From NCBI GenBank assembly GCA_964480765.1, contig CAYZST010000009.1, forward strand, positions 46,244 to 110,243: a stretch of DNA of 64,000 bases, read 5' to 3'. The notes under the pieces were generated by a model. It had not been told where the DNA came from. It ran no database searches and saw nothing but the letters and a program-made list of their open reading frames with translations. The position numbers and the translations under genes were made by a program. This document shows, piece after piece, positions 8,660-17,725 of this stretch. Positions within the stretch are counted from its first letter, which is position 1; every line of letters starts with the position of its first letter. This stretch comes from Halarcobacter sp964480765. GTDB lineage: Bacteria; Campylobacterota; Campylobacteria; Campylobacterales; Arcobacteraceae.

Positions 8660-9403
8660 ATGAAAATTGGATTGTTTATTCCTTGTTTTATGAATGAGCT
8701 TTACCCAAATGCTTGTATAGCAACTCTAAAACTATTAAAAAATTTAAAATTTGATGTTGAATACCCGCTAATGCAGACTTGTTGTGGACAACCAATGGCA
8801 AATTCTGGATGTTCAAAAGATATGAAAATCTTAGCTTTACAGTTTGTAAAAAACTTTAAAGAGTATGATTATATAGTTGCACCAACTGGTTCATGTGTAA
8901 CAATGGTAAAAGAGCATTATAAACCATTTTTTGATGATGATGATAAAGACTATAATAAAGTAAAAACCTCAATTTATGAAATATGTGAATTTTTACATGA
9001 TGTCGTAAAAATTGAAAAAATAAACTCATCATTTCCCCATAAAGTAGGAGTTCATAACTCATGCCATGGACATAGAAGCCTTAAACTAGGAAGTTCAAGT
9101 GAGCTTAATGTGCCATACTATAACAAACTAAAAAAGCTACTATCTTTAGTATCTGATATTGAGATTGTTGAATTAAAAAGAGATGATGAATGCTGTGGTT
9201 TTGGTGGTACATTCTGTATTACACAAGAGGATATTTCAATAGCCATGGGGAAAGATAGAATAAAAGATCATTTAGATTCGCAAGCCCAAGTAATGACTGG
9301 TGCAGATATGTCATGTTTAATGCATATGGAAGGTATTATTAATAGAGATAATGAGCCAATAAAAGTAATGCATATTACAGAAATCTTAGCAGGAGAGTTT
9401 TAA
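8660..9403 (+). CDS. lutA: lactate utilization protein A (Fe-S oxidoreductase)
   Basis: The 247-residue protein has two cysteine-rich CCG domains: TCCGQPMANSG in the first half, then HNSCHGHRSL and ECCGFGGTFCI in the second. This matches LutA/LldE, one of three subunits of the LutABC complex that oxidises L-lactate to pyruvate and feeds electrons to the quinone pool. A strong AAGGAG ribosome-binding site precedes the ATG. lutB starts one base after the stop codon, so lutA-lutB-lutC is a tight operon. Confidence 0.94.
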   Translation: MKIGLFIPCFMNELYPNACIATLKLLKNLKFDVEYPLMQTCCGQPMANSGCSKDMKILALQFVKNFKEYDYIVAPTGSCVTMVKEHYKPFFDDDDKDYNKVKTSIYEICEFLHDVVKIEKINSSFPHKVGVHNSCHGHRSLKLGSSSELNVPYYNKLKKLLSLVSDIEIVELKRDDECCGFGGTFCITQEDISIAMGKDRIKDHLDSQAQVMTGADMSCLMHMEGIINRDNEPIKVMHITEILAGEF

Positions 9404-9404
9404 G

Positions 9405-10775
9405 ATGAGTGTACTACATAATCATCCAGCAAAAGCCAAAGAGTTTGTAGCAAATAATGAAAGAATGCATTGGCATGATACTGCGTTGTGGTTTGTAAGA
9501 GAAAAAAGAGATAAAGCTTCTAAATCGATTCCTGAGTGGGAACAGTTAAGAAATTTTGCTGATCAAATTAAATCACATACTATGGCAAACTTAGATAAAT
9601 ACCTTTTAGAGTTTGAAAAAAATGCAAGTGCAAAAGGTATTAAAATTCACTGGGCAAAAGATGCATTAGAACACAATGAAATTGTATATAAAATTTTAAA
9701 AGAAAAGAGTGTAAAAAAAGTTGTTAAATCAAAATCGATGTTAACCGAAGAGTGCCATTTAAATCCTTACCTTGAGTTAAAGGGAATAGAAGTAATAGAT
9801 ACTGATTTGGGTGAAAGAATTGTTCAGCTAAGAAATGAACCTCCTTCACATATTGTACTTCCTGCAATTCATTTAAAGAAGCAAGATGTTTCAGATACTT
9901 TCCATGAAAAAATGGGTACAGAGAAAGGAAACTATGATCCAACATATCTTACAAGAGCTGCAAGGGCAGACCTAAGGGAAAAATTCTTAGACGCAGATGC
10001 TGGTATTACTGGGGTAAATTTTGCAGTTGCTAAAACAGGAGGTATTGTAGTTTGTACAAATGAAGGTAATGCAGATATGGGAGCTAGTATTCCAAAACTT
10101 CATATTGCTTGCATGGGTATTGAAAAAATTATTCCAAGACTTGAAGATTTAGGAGTATTTACAAGACTTCTAGCAAGAAGTGCCACAGGTCAAGCGATTA
10201 CATCTTATACATCACACTTTCATGGACCAGTTGAAGGTGGAGAGATGCATATTGTAATTGTAGATAATAAAAGAACTCCTTTTTTACAATCAGAAGCTTA
10301 CAAAAAAGCTCTAAACTGTATTAGATGTGGTGCTTGTATGAATACTTGTCCTATTTATAGAAGAAGTGGTGGACACTCTTATGATTATGTAATTCCTGGA
10401 CCAATTGGCTCAACACTCTCTTCTTTTAGAGACCCTAAAAAACATAAAACACTACCTTTTGCTTGTACACTTTGTGGTTCTTGTTCAAACGTTTGTCCTG
10501 TAAAAATTGATCTTGATTCACAACTTTATACACATAGACAAGACTTAGGAGAAAAAGATATTATTGATACAAAGAAAAAACTATCAATGAAGTTTGCTGT
10601 TTGGCTAATGAGTAAGCCTACTTTGTTTAACCTTGCAGGAAAAATTGCTAGAAAAATTCTTCCAATACTTCCAAGAAAAATTATCTACAATAAGATGAAT
10701 ATATGGGGTAGACAAAGAGATATTCCTACAATGCCAAAGAAGAGTTTTAAAGATTTATATAAAGAAGGCTTATAA
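9405..10775 (+). CDS. lutB: lactate utilization protein B (ferredoxin-type iron-sulfur protein)
   Basis: The 456-residue protein has an N-terminal LUD (DUF162) domain followed by two 4Fe-4S motifs: CIRCGACMNTCPIYR and CTLCGSCSNVCPV (about residues 306-370). This is the architecture of LutB/LldF of the L-lactate oxidation complex. It lies between lutA and lutC with gaps of one base each, so the three subunits are made together. The cysteine spacings (CxxCxxCxxxCP) are complete in both clusters, which suggests a functional electron-transfer subunit. Confidence 0.95.
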   Translation: MSVLHNHPAKAKEFVANNERMHWHDTALWFVREKRDKASKSIPEWEQLRNFADQIKSHTMANLDKYLLEFEKNASAKGIKIHWAKDALEHNEIVYKILKEKSVKKVVKSKSMLTEECHLNPYLELKGIEVIDTDLGERIVQLRNEPPSHIVLPAIHLKKQDVSDTFHEKMGTEKGNYDPTYLTRAARADLREKFLDADAGITGVNFAVAKTGGIVVCTNEGNADMGASIPKLHIACMGIEKIIPRLEDLGVFTRLLARSATGQAITSYTSHFHGPVEGGEMHIVIVDNKRTPFLQSEAYKKALNCIRCGACMNTCPIYRRSGGHSYDYVIPGPIGSTLSSFRDPKKHKTLPFACTLCGSCSNVCPVKIDLDSQLYTHRQDLGEKDIIDTKKKLSMKFAVWLMSKPTLFNLAGKIARKILPILPRKIIYNKMNIWGRQRDIPTMPKKSFKDLYKEGL

Positions 10776-10776
10776 A

Positions 10777-11361
10777 ATGTCAAGTAAAGAACAAATACTT
10801 CAAAATATAAGAACAAATAACAAAGCTATTGATACTGAACTTCCTAGTTATAGTAATTTTGGTTTAACTTTCGAAAATAAGAATGAGCAATTTTCCACTA
10901 TGCTTGAAGCAGTTGGGGGCAAGGCCTTATTTATAAAGAAGGAAGAACTTGATAAAACAATTAAATCAATCTATAAAGATGAAAAGATTATTGCTTCTAA
11001 TGTAGAAGAGTGTAGTTTAGGAAATTTTAATGCAAATGAACAAAACGATTCACATAATCTAAAAGATATTGATTTAGCTATTGTAAAGGGAGAGTTTGCC
11101 GTTGCAGAAAATGGGGCTGTTTGGTTGAAAAATAGAGATAATCGACATAGAAGTCTATATTTTATTGCACAAAATATTGTTATTGTTGTTGAGAAAGATA
11201 GTATATTAAATAATATGCATGAAGCTTATAAATTAATTAGTTTTGATAATTTATCATATGGAGTATTTGTAAGTGGACCTTCAAAAACAGCAGATATAGA
11301 GCAATCATTAGTTATTGGAGCACATGGTCCAAAGTCAGGATATATTATTTTTATAGAATAA
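10777..11361 (+). CDS. lutC: lactate utilization protein C
   Basis: The 194-residue LUD-domain (DUF162) protein has the characteristic GEFAVAENGAVWL segment and the C-terminal GPSKTADIEQSLVIGAHGP motif of LutC/LldG. It is the third subunit of the L-lactate oxidation complex. It starts one base after lutB and ends the lut operon; the sensor-kinase gene begins 28 bases later behind its own TATAAT box. Its catalytic role within the family is not well defined, so function is by complex membership. Confidence 0.93.
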   Translation: MSSKEQILQNIRTNNKAIDTELPSYSNFGLTFENKNEQFSTMLEAVGGKALFIKKEELDKTIKSIYKDEKIIASNVEECSLGNFNANEQNDSHNLKDIDLAIVKGEFAVAENGAVWLKNRDNRHRSLYFIAQNIVIVVEKDSILNNMHEAYKLISFDNLSYGVFVSGPSKTADIEQSLVIGAHGPKSGYIIFIE

Positions 11362-11364
11362 TGA

Positions 11365-11384
11365 TATAATACCCCCTTTAAGGG
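11365..11384 (+). promoter_or_regulatory. -10 box and small palindrome before the sensor kinase
   Basis: TATAAT (11365-11370) is followed by the 11-base palindrome CCCTTTAAGGG (11374-11384), whose right half serves as the ribosome-binding site of the kinase gene at 11390. A short hairpin here could limit translation of the kinase. Confidence 0.4.
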
Positions 11385-11389
11385 TCTGA

Positions 11390-13600
11390 ATGAAAAAATC
11401 AATAATTATTATTCTACTTTTTATTAACTTTTTATATGCAAATTCAAATAAAGAGGTATTATTACTTCACTCTTATCACAAAGGGTATAAGTGGAGTGAT
11501 GATATTTCAAAAGCTATTGAAGAAACCTTTTCTCCTTTTAATGAAATTGAGCTTACTACTCTTTATATGGATACAAAAAGAGTAGTTGGACCTATCTATT
11601 TAGATAAACTTGCAAACCTTTATAAAGAGCAGCTTACAAAAAGAGATTTTGATTTAGTTATTGCAAGTGATAATATGGCATTTGAATTTGCCATTAGATA
11701 TCATGAGTACTTATTTAAAGGCTTACCTGTACTATTTTGTGGAATCAATAATTTTGATAAAGCACTACTTGATGAAAATTTTATGACAAGATATATGACA
11801 GGGGTTGTTGAGCAAGTTGATTTAGAGAAGAACTTCAAACTTATTCTTGATTTGCAACCTAAGTTAAAAAAACTTCTAATTATTAATGATCAGTCAAAAA
11901 CTGGTTATGCCATAAAAAGAGACTTAAGACCAATTATTAAAGAGTATTCAAAAAAAGTAGAAATAGAGTATATTGATAATATAGATATAAAAAGTTTGCA
12001 AAAAAAAGTAGCAAACCTTAATTCAGATACTGCAATTTTATTTGTACTTCTATTTAAAGATAAAACAGGAAAATATTTTACTTATAAACAGAGTCTAAAA
12101 AAGATTAGAAAAAGTAGTGCAGTGCCTATTTATGGACTTTGGGATTTTTATTTAGATTATGGGGTAGTAGGTGGTCTTATGACTTCTGCGACGGAACAAG
12201 GGAAATCTGTTGCAAATATGGCATTAAGAGTATTAAATGGAACTAATGTTCAAAGTATTCCTATTTTAGAAAAATCTCCTAATAAATATCTTTTTGATTA
12301 TAATGAACTAAATAGATTTAATTTAGATATAGACTCTGTGGTTGATGATTATAAAATTATAAATGAGCCTCATGGCTTTATAAGAAAATATACAAAACTT
12401 GTAGTTACTACAATTACTATTATTATAATTCTTCTAATTATGGTTTTTTCAATGAAAGCAAATATTCAAAGAAGAAAAATTGTTGAAAAAGATCTGCAAA
12501 ATAGAATAAAGTTTGATAAGGTTTTACTTGATACACTTCCTAATCCCATCTATTATAAAAACCGAGATGGTAAATTTTTGGGATGTAACAAAGCTTTTTC
12601 TAAGCTTCTAAATATACCCAAAAAAGAGGTAATAGGAAAAACTGCAAAGGATTTTTTCTCTCCTGAAATTGCTAAAAGAAACGAAGATGTTGATAAAAAA
12701 CTTTTAAGTACACTTGGAACAAATACTTCAGAAGTTACTCTACATCTTTCAAACAATCATATGAAACATATAATTATTAATAAAGCTGTCTATTTAAACA
12801 ATGATGGTTCAATTGGTGGGATTGTTTGTATTTTGGATGATATTACAGAGAGGGTTCAACAAAAACAGTTTCTAATCCAACAAAGTAAATTAGCAGAGAT
12901 GGGAGATATGGTCGCAGCAATTGCACATCAATGGAATGAACCATTAGTTGAACTCTCAGCTCAAATACAAGATATTCAAACTTCTTTTTTGCTAAATGAA
13001 TTAAAAGATATACAAGTAAAAGATTTTGTTAATGATTCTATGATTCAAATAAAATATATGTCAAAAACATTAAATGACTTTAGGAACTTCCTAAAACCAT
13101 CAACAAAAAAAATTCACTTTTCTGTAAAAAAATCTTTTGATGAGATTTTTGAGATTATTGGTAAACAAATTTTTTATTCAAATATAAATATTCAATTGAA
13201 CTATGATAATAATAAACATGATTTTCTCATATATGGTTATGAAAATGAGTTTAAACAAGTACTTTTAAATCTAATTAACAATGCAAAAAATAAAATTTTA
13301 GAAAAAAATACAAATAACAAATATAATCTAATAATAAATATCTCCGAATGTAAATCATTTACAACTATTGAGATAGTAGATGATGGAGGCAAAATCCCTG
13401 ATGATATAATTGATAAAATTTTTGAACCATATTTTACTACTAAAAAGGATGGAACAGGATTTGGACTTTATATGGCAAAAGTAATTATTGAGGATAAAAT
13501 GGATGGCATAATAACTGCAGAAAATAAAGATAATAATGTTATATTTACATTGAAATTTCCTCATAATAAAGGATCTGAAGATGAAAATATTGCTTCTTGA
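11390..13600 (+). CDS. sensor histidine kinase with periplasmic ABC-type substrate-binding domain
   Basis: In this 736-residue membrane kinase, a signal/anchor segment (residues 1-17) precedes a periplasmic ABC_sub_bind-type domain (about 22-325, with LLLHSYHKGYKW and later GLWDFYLDYGVVGG). A membrane helix lies at about 335-355, then a PAS domain (about 375-490), dimerisation/H-box region and HATPase. His513 sits in AHQWNEPL, where related kinases usually have HQWRQPL. N, G1 and G2 boxes (NLINNAKN, DDGGKIPD, GTGFGLYM) are present. It overlaps the response regulator by 20 bases. Its position between lutABC and the TRAP transporter suggests that it senses lactate or a related acid; this is inference. 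Confidence 0.9.
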   Translation: MKKSIIIILLFINFLYANSNKEVLLLHSYHKGYKWSDDISKAIEETFSPFNEIELTTLYMDTKRVVGPIYLDKLANLYKEQLTKRDFDLVIASDNMAFEFAIRYHEYLFKGLPVLFCGINNFDKALLDENFMTRYMTGVVEQVDLEKNFKLILDLQPKLKKLLIINDQSKTGYAIKRDLRPIIKEYSKKVEIEYIDNIDIKSLQKKVANLNSDTAILFVLLFKDKTGKYFTYKQSLKKIRKSSAVPIYGLWDFYLDYGVVGGLMTSATEQGKSVANMALRVLNGTNVQSIPILEKSPNKYLFDYNELNRFNLDIDSVVDDYKIINEPHGFIRKYTKLVVTTITIIIILLIMVFSMKANIQRRKIVEKDLQNRIKFDKVLLDTLPNPIYYKNRDGKFLGCNKAFSKLLNIPKKEVIGKTAKDFFSPEIAKRNEDVDKKLLSTLGTNTSEVTLHLSNNHMKHIIINKAVYLNNDGSIGGIVCILDDITERVQQKQFLIQQSKLAEMGDMVAAIAHQWNEPLVELSAQIQDIQTSFLLNELKDIQVKDFVNDSMIQIKYMSKTLNDFRNFLKPSTKKIHFSVKKSFDEIFEIIGKQIFYSNINIQLNYDNNKHDFLIYGYENEFKQVLLNLINNAKNKILEKNTNNKYNLIINISECKSFTTIEIVDDGGKIPDDIIDKIFEPYFTTKKDGTGFGLYMAKVIIEDKMDGIITAENKDNNVIFTLKFPHNKGSEDENIAS

Positions 13601-14225
13601 AGATAGTAAAAAACTAAATAGTACAATAAAAAAACGTCTTGAACTTAAAGGATACAAAGTTTTCTCTTATATTGATGGGCATGAGGCATTAAACAATATA
13701 ACAGAGGGCTTTAGCTGTTTTATCCTTGATATAAATGTTCCAAATATTGATGGCATTAAGATATTAAAGAGAATTAGAGAGTTTTATAAAGAAGTGCCAA
13801 TTATTATAATCTCAGCAACAGTTGAGCTTGATATAATCAAAGAATCATATGATTATGGATGTAATGATTATCTAAAAAAACCTTTTTTCATAGATGAATT
13901 AGAGATTAAAATTGAAAAACTTTGTAAGATTGAAAGTAATATAGTTACTTTTGATGAAAATTGTTCTTTTGATTTTAAAGCCTCAGTATTGACAATTGAC
14001 AAGAAGAGTCATCGTCTTACAAAAAAAGAGAGGCTTCTTATGAATCTATTCCTAACTAAAAAAAATCATGTACTTTCATATGAAGCTATTGAAAACTATG
14101 TTTGGGAAGGTTCTTTTGCTTCTATTGAATCAATTAGAAGTCTAATTAGAAGATTAAGAAAAGTTATAAAAAAAGATTATATTCAAACAGTAGTTGATAC
14201 TGGATACATTTTCAAAACTGACTAA
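13581..14225 (+). CDS. OmpR/PhoB-family response regulator
   Basis: The 214-residue protein has a receiver domain with phospho-acceptor Asp50 (FILDINVP), switch residue in IISAT and conserved Lys100 (LKKPF), then a C-terminal winged-helix DNA-binding domain (about 125-213) with the SIRSLIRRLRKVI recognition helix and the DTGYIF wing. It begins inside the last 20 bases of the kinase gene, so the two are translated as a pair. The TRAP transporter genes downstream are its most likely targets. Confidence 0.94.
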   Translation: MKILLLEDSKKLNSTIKKRLELKGYKVFSYIDGHEALNNITEGFSCFILDINVPNIDGIKILKRIREFYKEVPIIIISATVELDIIKESYDYGCNDYLKKPFFIDELEIKIEKLCKIESNIVTFDENCSFDFKASVLTIDKKSHRLTKKERLLMNLFLTKKNHVLSYEAIENYVWEGSFASIESIRSLIRRLRKVIKKDYIQTVVDTGYIFKTD

Positions 14226-14285
14226 ATAGTCAAAAATAGCATTAAAATAGCATTTATTTTTTTTAATGAACATATGCTCATAGAG

Positions 14286-14308
14286 AGCCATTTTCTGGGC
14301 TTTTTTTT
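14286..14308 (+). terminator. terminator after the two-component genes
   Basis: AGCC (14286-14289) pairs with GGCT (14298-14301) and is followed by a run of eight T residues. It separates the regulator operon from dctP. Confidence 0.6.
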
Positions 14309-14388
14309 ATAAAATATCACAAAAATATCATATCTTTTTCATTTCATATCGTTACAATTTTTGTTGAGACTTTTAAAAAGGAGATCAC

Positions 14389-15459
14389 ATGAATATGTTT
14401 AGTAAGCCAACTAAACTAATTGTAGCTGCAGCATTAATTGCAGGACTAGGTACTTCAGCAATGGCAAAAAAAGTATTCAAATGGAAACTAGCAACAACTT
14501 GGGGACCAACTTTATCACCATTTATTGACGCACCAAAAAATATGGCAAAACTTGTAGAAGAGATGTCAGATGGAAGATTAGTAATTAGAGTAGATGCTTC
14601 TAATAAGCACAAAGCTGCTCTTGGAATTTTAGATATGGTAAAGGGTGGTCAATATGACATGGGTCACTCTGCTTCTTATTACTGGAAAGGTAAAGATATC
14701 AATACTTTACCATTTACAACTATGCCATTTGGTATGACTGCTATTGAACAGTATGGATGGTTCTACTACGGTGGTGGTATGGCTCTAATGGAAAAAGCAT
14801 ATGATAAACATGATGTATTATCTTTCCCTGGTGGTAACACAGGAAACCAAATGGGTGGATGGTTCAGAAAAGAGATTAACTCTACTGAAGACTTAAAAGG
14901 TCTTAAGATGAGAATCCCAGGATTTGCTGGTGAAGTTATGGCAAAATTAGGATTAACAGTAACTAATATTGCTTCAGGAGAATTATATACTTCTTTAGAA
15001 AGAGGAACTATTGACGCATTAGAGTGGGTTGGACCTGGTATGGATATTAACATGGGATTCCATAAAATTGCTCCATTTTATTATACAGGATGGCATGAAC
15101 CAGGAACAGAATTACAATTCTTAGTTAACAAGAAAAAATTCAATAAATTACCAAAAGATTTACAACAAATTCTAGTTACAGCAATGAGAGTATCTGCATA
15201 TGATATGTATGTACAAAACTATCACATGAGTTCTGAAGCTTGGTCTAAAATTGAAAGTGATTATCCAAATATTAAAATTAAAACTTTCCCAAAACCAGTT
15301 ATGGATGCGATGAAGAAAGCTAATGATGAGTTATTAGTTGAAAAAACTAAAGGTCAACCATTATTAAAAGAGATTTTAGATTCTCAAGCTGCTTACCAAA
15401 AGAAAGCTAGAGAATGGACTAAAATGTCTGATTACCTTTACTTAAAAGATAACTTATAA
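14389..15459 (+). CDS. dctP: TRAP transporter substrate-binding protein (TakP/lactate-like)
   Basis: The 356-residue periplasmic protein has a signal peptide (about residues 1-26, cut after AMA). The mature part starts FKWKLATTWGPTL. Features of the TakP-like branch of DctP are visible: GGWFRKEI, KMRIPGFAGEV with the carboxylate-binding Arg, ALEWVGPGMD and YYTGWHEPG. Family members of this branch bind 2-oxo acids or lactate. The ATG has an AAAAAGGAGA ribosome-binding site, and a TACAAT -10 box lies at 14353-14358. The position beside lut and dld genes supports lactate or pyruvate as the ligand. Confidence 0.92.
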   Translation: MNMFSKPTKLIVAAALIAGLGTSAMAKKVFKWKLATTWGPTLSPFIDAPKNMAKLVEEMSDGRLVIRVDASNKHKAALGILDMVKGGQYDMGHSASYYWKGKDINTLPFTTMPFGMTAIEQYGWFYYGGGMALMEKAYDKHDVLSFPGGNTGNQMGGWFRKEINSTEDLKGLKMRIPGFAGEVMAKLGLTVTNIASGELYTSLERGTIDALEWVGPGMDINMGFHKIAPFYYTGWHEPGTELQFLVNKKKFNKLPKDLQQILVTAMRVSAYDMYVQNYHMSSEAWSKIESDYPNIKIKTFPKPVMDAMKKANDELLVEKTKGQPLLKEILDSQAAYQKKAREWTKMSDYLYLKDNL

Positions 15460-15471
15460 TAATTGTACAAT

Positions 15472-15493
15472 CATCCCCTTTTTTAAGGGGATG
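15472..15493 (+). terminator. attenuator-type hairpin after dctP
   Basis: CATCCCC (15472-15478) and GGGGATG (15487-15493) form a 7-bp stem with an 8-base T/A loop, 13 bases after the dctP stop. No long T run follows, so it may stabilise the 3' end of a dctP-only message or cause partial termination. Confidence 0.65.
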
Positions 15494-15501
15494 TCTTATA
15501 T

Positions 15502-15547
15502 AATAGGTAACATAAATATAATTGAGTATATATTTATCTTACCTATT
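15502..15547 (+). repeat. long imperfect hairpin upstream of dctQ
   Basis: AATAGGTAA (15502-15510) and ATAAATATA (15512-15520) are matched by TATATTTAT (15529-15537) and TTACCTATT (15539-15547), giving 9 + 9 paired bases around one C/C mismatch and an 8-base loop. It ends 21 bases before the dctQ start codon. Confidence 0.7.
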
Positions 15548-15568
15548 TAAAACACCCAAAGGACTTTA

Positions 15569-16177
15569 ATGTTGTTAAAACTAGAAAAAGGTTTCAATAA
15601 ATTTGCAGATTTTATTGGACTTATAACAGCTATAGCAATGGTTCTTATGATTTTGAATGTATTTTATGATGTGATTATGAGATATTTTTTTAAATCAGGT
15701 TCTATTGCTATGCAAGAGATGGAATGGCACCTATTCTCTGTAATTATTCTACTTGGAATTGCCTACACTTTAAAAGAAGATGGTCATGTAAGAGTTGATT
15801 TAGTTTATGACAAATTAACTCCTAGTAGAAAAGCTATGATTAATATGGTAGGTTCTGTATTATTTATTTTACCAATATCAATTTTAGTGGGATTAAGCTC
15901 AATCTCACCAGTGATGGAAGCAATTTCAACTATGGAAGGAAGTGGTGATCCAGGTGGCTTGCCTTATAGATGGATTGTTAAAGCATTAATTCCATTATCA
16001 TTTTTCCTATTAATCATTACAACTATCGGTTTTTTTATTCGAAATTTAAACGTATACAAAGGTTTACATGGGCTTGATGAATCTAATTTAAAAAGTGAGA
16101 TTGAAAACCTAAAAAATGAGTTAAATGAACATAAACATCATATTATAGATATTGATGAAAAAGGAAATTCTAAATGA
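15569..16177 (+). CDS. dctQ: TRAP transporter small permease
   Basis: The 202-residue integral membrane protein has four membrane segments (about residues 15-35, 55-72, 95-115, 140-162) and the family motif region MRYFFKSGSIAMQEMEWHLF. A charged coiled tail (about 168-202) follows. DctQ partners the large permease DctM and the binding protein DctP in sodium-driven uptake. The last four bases overlap the dctM start (ATGA), the usual coupling for this pair. Confidence 0.92.
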   Translation: MLLKLEKGFNKFADFIGLITAIAMVLMILNVFYDVIMRYFFKSGSIAMQEMEWHLFSVIILLGIAYTLKEDGHVRVDLVYDKLTPSRKAMINMVGSVLFILPISILVGLSSISPVMEAISTMEGSGDPGGLPYRWIVKALIPLSFFLLIITTIGFFIRNLNVYKGLHGLDESNLKSEIENLKNELNEHKHHIIDIDEKGNSK

Positions 16178-17547
16178 TTGGTATAATAATGTTCTTTACT
16201 GCATTGTTTATGCTAATCCTGGGGTTCCCAGTAGCATTTACATTTGCAGCGGTTTCTGTTTTCTTTGGTATTATTGCTGGTTTTACAGAAGTACTTTCTT
16301 ATGCAGAAGAGAATACAACTTTAATGCAGATTGTTACAAATGGTTGGGCAGAAGGTATTGCAATGTTTGATTTCATGCCTTTTAGAATCTTCTCAATCCA
16401 ACAAAGTACAATTCTAATGGCAATTCCTATGTTTATCTTTATGGGTATTGTATTACAAAAAACTGGACTAGCTGAAAAACTATTAGAATCAATGGGCTTC
16501 TTATTTGGTGAAATTAGAGGAGGAGTTGCTATTTCTACTATACTTGTTGGAACTCTTCTTGCTGCATCTACTGGTGTTGTTGGAGCTTCTGTTGTTGCAA
16601 TGGGAGTAATCTCTCTTCCAGTTATGCTTAAGTACAAATATAATACAGAACTTGCCACAGGTACTATTTGTGCTTCAGGTACCTTAGGACAAATTATTCC
16701 TCCTTCTATTGTACTTATTATTTTAGGAGATGTATTTCAAGTTCCTGTTGGTGATCTTTTTAAAGCAGCCGTAGGACCTGGTCTTGCTTTAGTTGCAGCT
16801 TATATTTTATTTATCTTAGCTGTTTCATTTGTTAGAAAAGATATGGCTCCTGCTATTCCAGCTGATCCTAGTAGAGGTAATAAAAAGAAACAAGTTATTA
16901 GAGCTTTAATTGATATTATTCCATCATTAACTTTAATTATCTTAGTTCTTGGTTCAATTTTTGCAGGTATTGCAACTCCAACTGAATCAGCTGCTGTTGG
17001 TTGTATTGGTGCAATTGGTCTTGCTTTAATGTATAAAACTTTTACAAAAGGAATGATTAAAGAAGCAGCTTTAGAATCTGTTAAAATCACCTCTATGGTA
17101 TTTGGTATTTTAATTGGTGCAACTGCTTTTTCTATGGTATTTTCTTACACGGGTGGAGAAGAGCTTGTAGAACATGCAATGTTAAGCCTGCCAGGTGATG
17201 AAAAATGGGGATTTATTATCTTTACAATGCTTGCTATTTTAATCTTAGGATTTTTTATTGATTTTATTGAAATTTCATATATCATTGTTCCTATTTTAAT
17301 CCCTGTTGCTGAAACATTAGGAATTAATCCTGTATGGTTTGCAATTTTAATTGCTATGAACTTACAAACTTCATTCCTAACTCCACCATTTGGATTCTCC
17401 CTTTTCTATCTAAAGGGTTGTGCTCCGTCAACAGTAAGTACTTCTCAGATATATAGAGGAGTATTACCTTTTATTGCTATACAGATATTAATCTTAGCAA
17501 TAGTAGCATTTTATCCTGAGCTATTTGGATTAAGTGCTGATATTTAA
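16174..17547 (+). CDS. dctM: TRAP transporter large permease
   Basis: The 457-residue polytopic inner-membrane protein has about twelve hydrophobic segments. GTLLAASTGVVGASVVAMG, SGTLGQIIPPSIVLIILGD and the second-half counterpart NLQTSFLTPPFGFSLFYLKG are the conserved substrate/Na+ sites of the DctM family. Together with dctP and dctQ it forms a complete TRAP transporter. The binding-protein subfamily and the adjacent lactate genes point to lactate or another short 2-hydroxy/2-oxo acid as substrate. Confidence 0.94.
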   Translation: MIGIIMFFTALFMLILGFPVAFTFAAVSVFFGIIAGFTEVLSYAEENTTLMQIVTNGWAEGIAMFDFMPFRIFSIQQSTILMAIPMFIFMGIVLQKTGLAEKLLESMGFLFGEIRGGVAISTILVGTLLAASTGVVGASVVAMGVISLPVMLKYKYNTELATGTICASGTLGQIIPPSIVLIILGDVFQVPVGDLFKAAVGPGLALVAAYILFILAVSFVRKDMAPAIPADPSRGNKKKQVIRALIDIIPSLTLIILVLGSIFAGIATPTESAAVGCIGAIGLALMYKTFTKGMIKEAALESVKITSMVFGILIGATAFSMVFSYTGGEELVEHAMLSLPGDEKWGFIIFTMLAILILGFFIDFIEISYIIVPILIPVAETLGINPVWFAILIAMNLQTSFLTPPFGFSLFYLKGCAPSTVSTSQIYRGVLPFIAIQILILAIVAFYPELFGLSADI

Positions 17548-17566
17548 TAGCTAAAAGAGATACATA

Positions 17567-17617
17567 TGTCACACTGTTTAAAGTTAATAGTAAACTTAAT
17601 ACTAAACCAGTGTGACA
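17567..17617 (+). repeat. 10-bp perfect inverted repeat between dctM and dld
   Basis: TGTCACACTG (17567-17576) and CAGTGTGACA (17608-17617) are perfect inverted repeats. The 31-base loop can form a smaller AAGTT/AACTT stem. It lies 20 bases after the dctM stop and could be a terminator without a T tract, an RNA-stabilising stem, or a regulator site. Confidence 0.7.
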
Positions 17618-17725
17618 GGATGTACTCATTTATTAATGATCCCCAACAAAGAATTTATACTGTACCACGACTTGAATAACTAATAATCTTTTTACTAAAA
17701 TAAAAAAATAGAAAAAGGATTTAAA

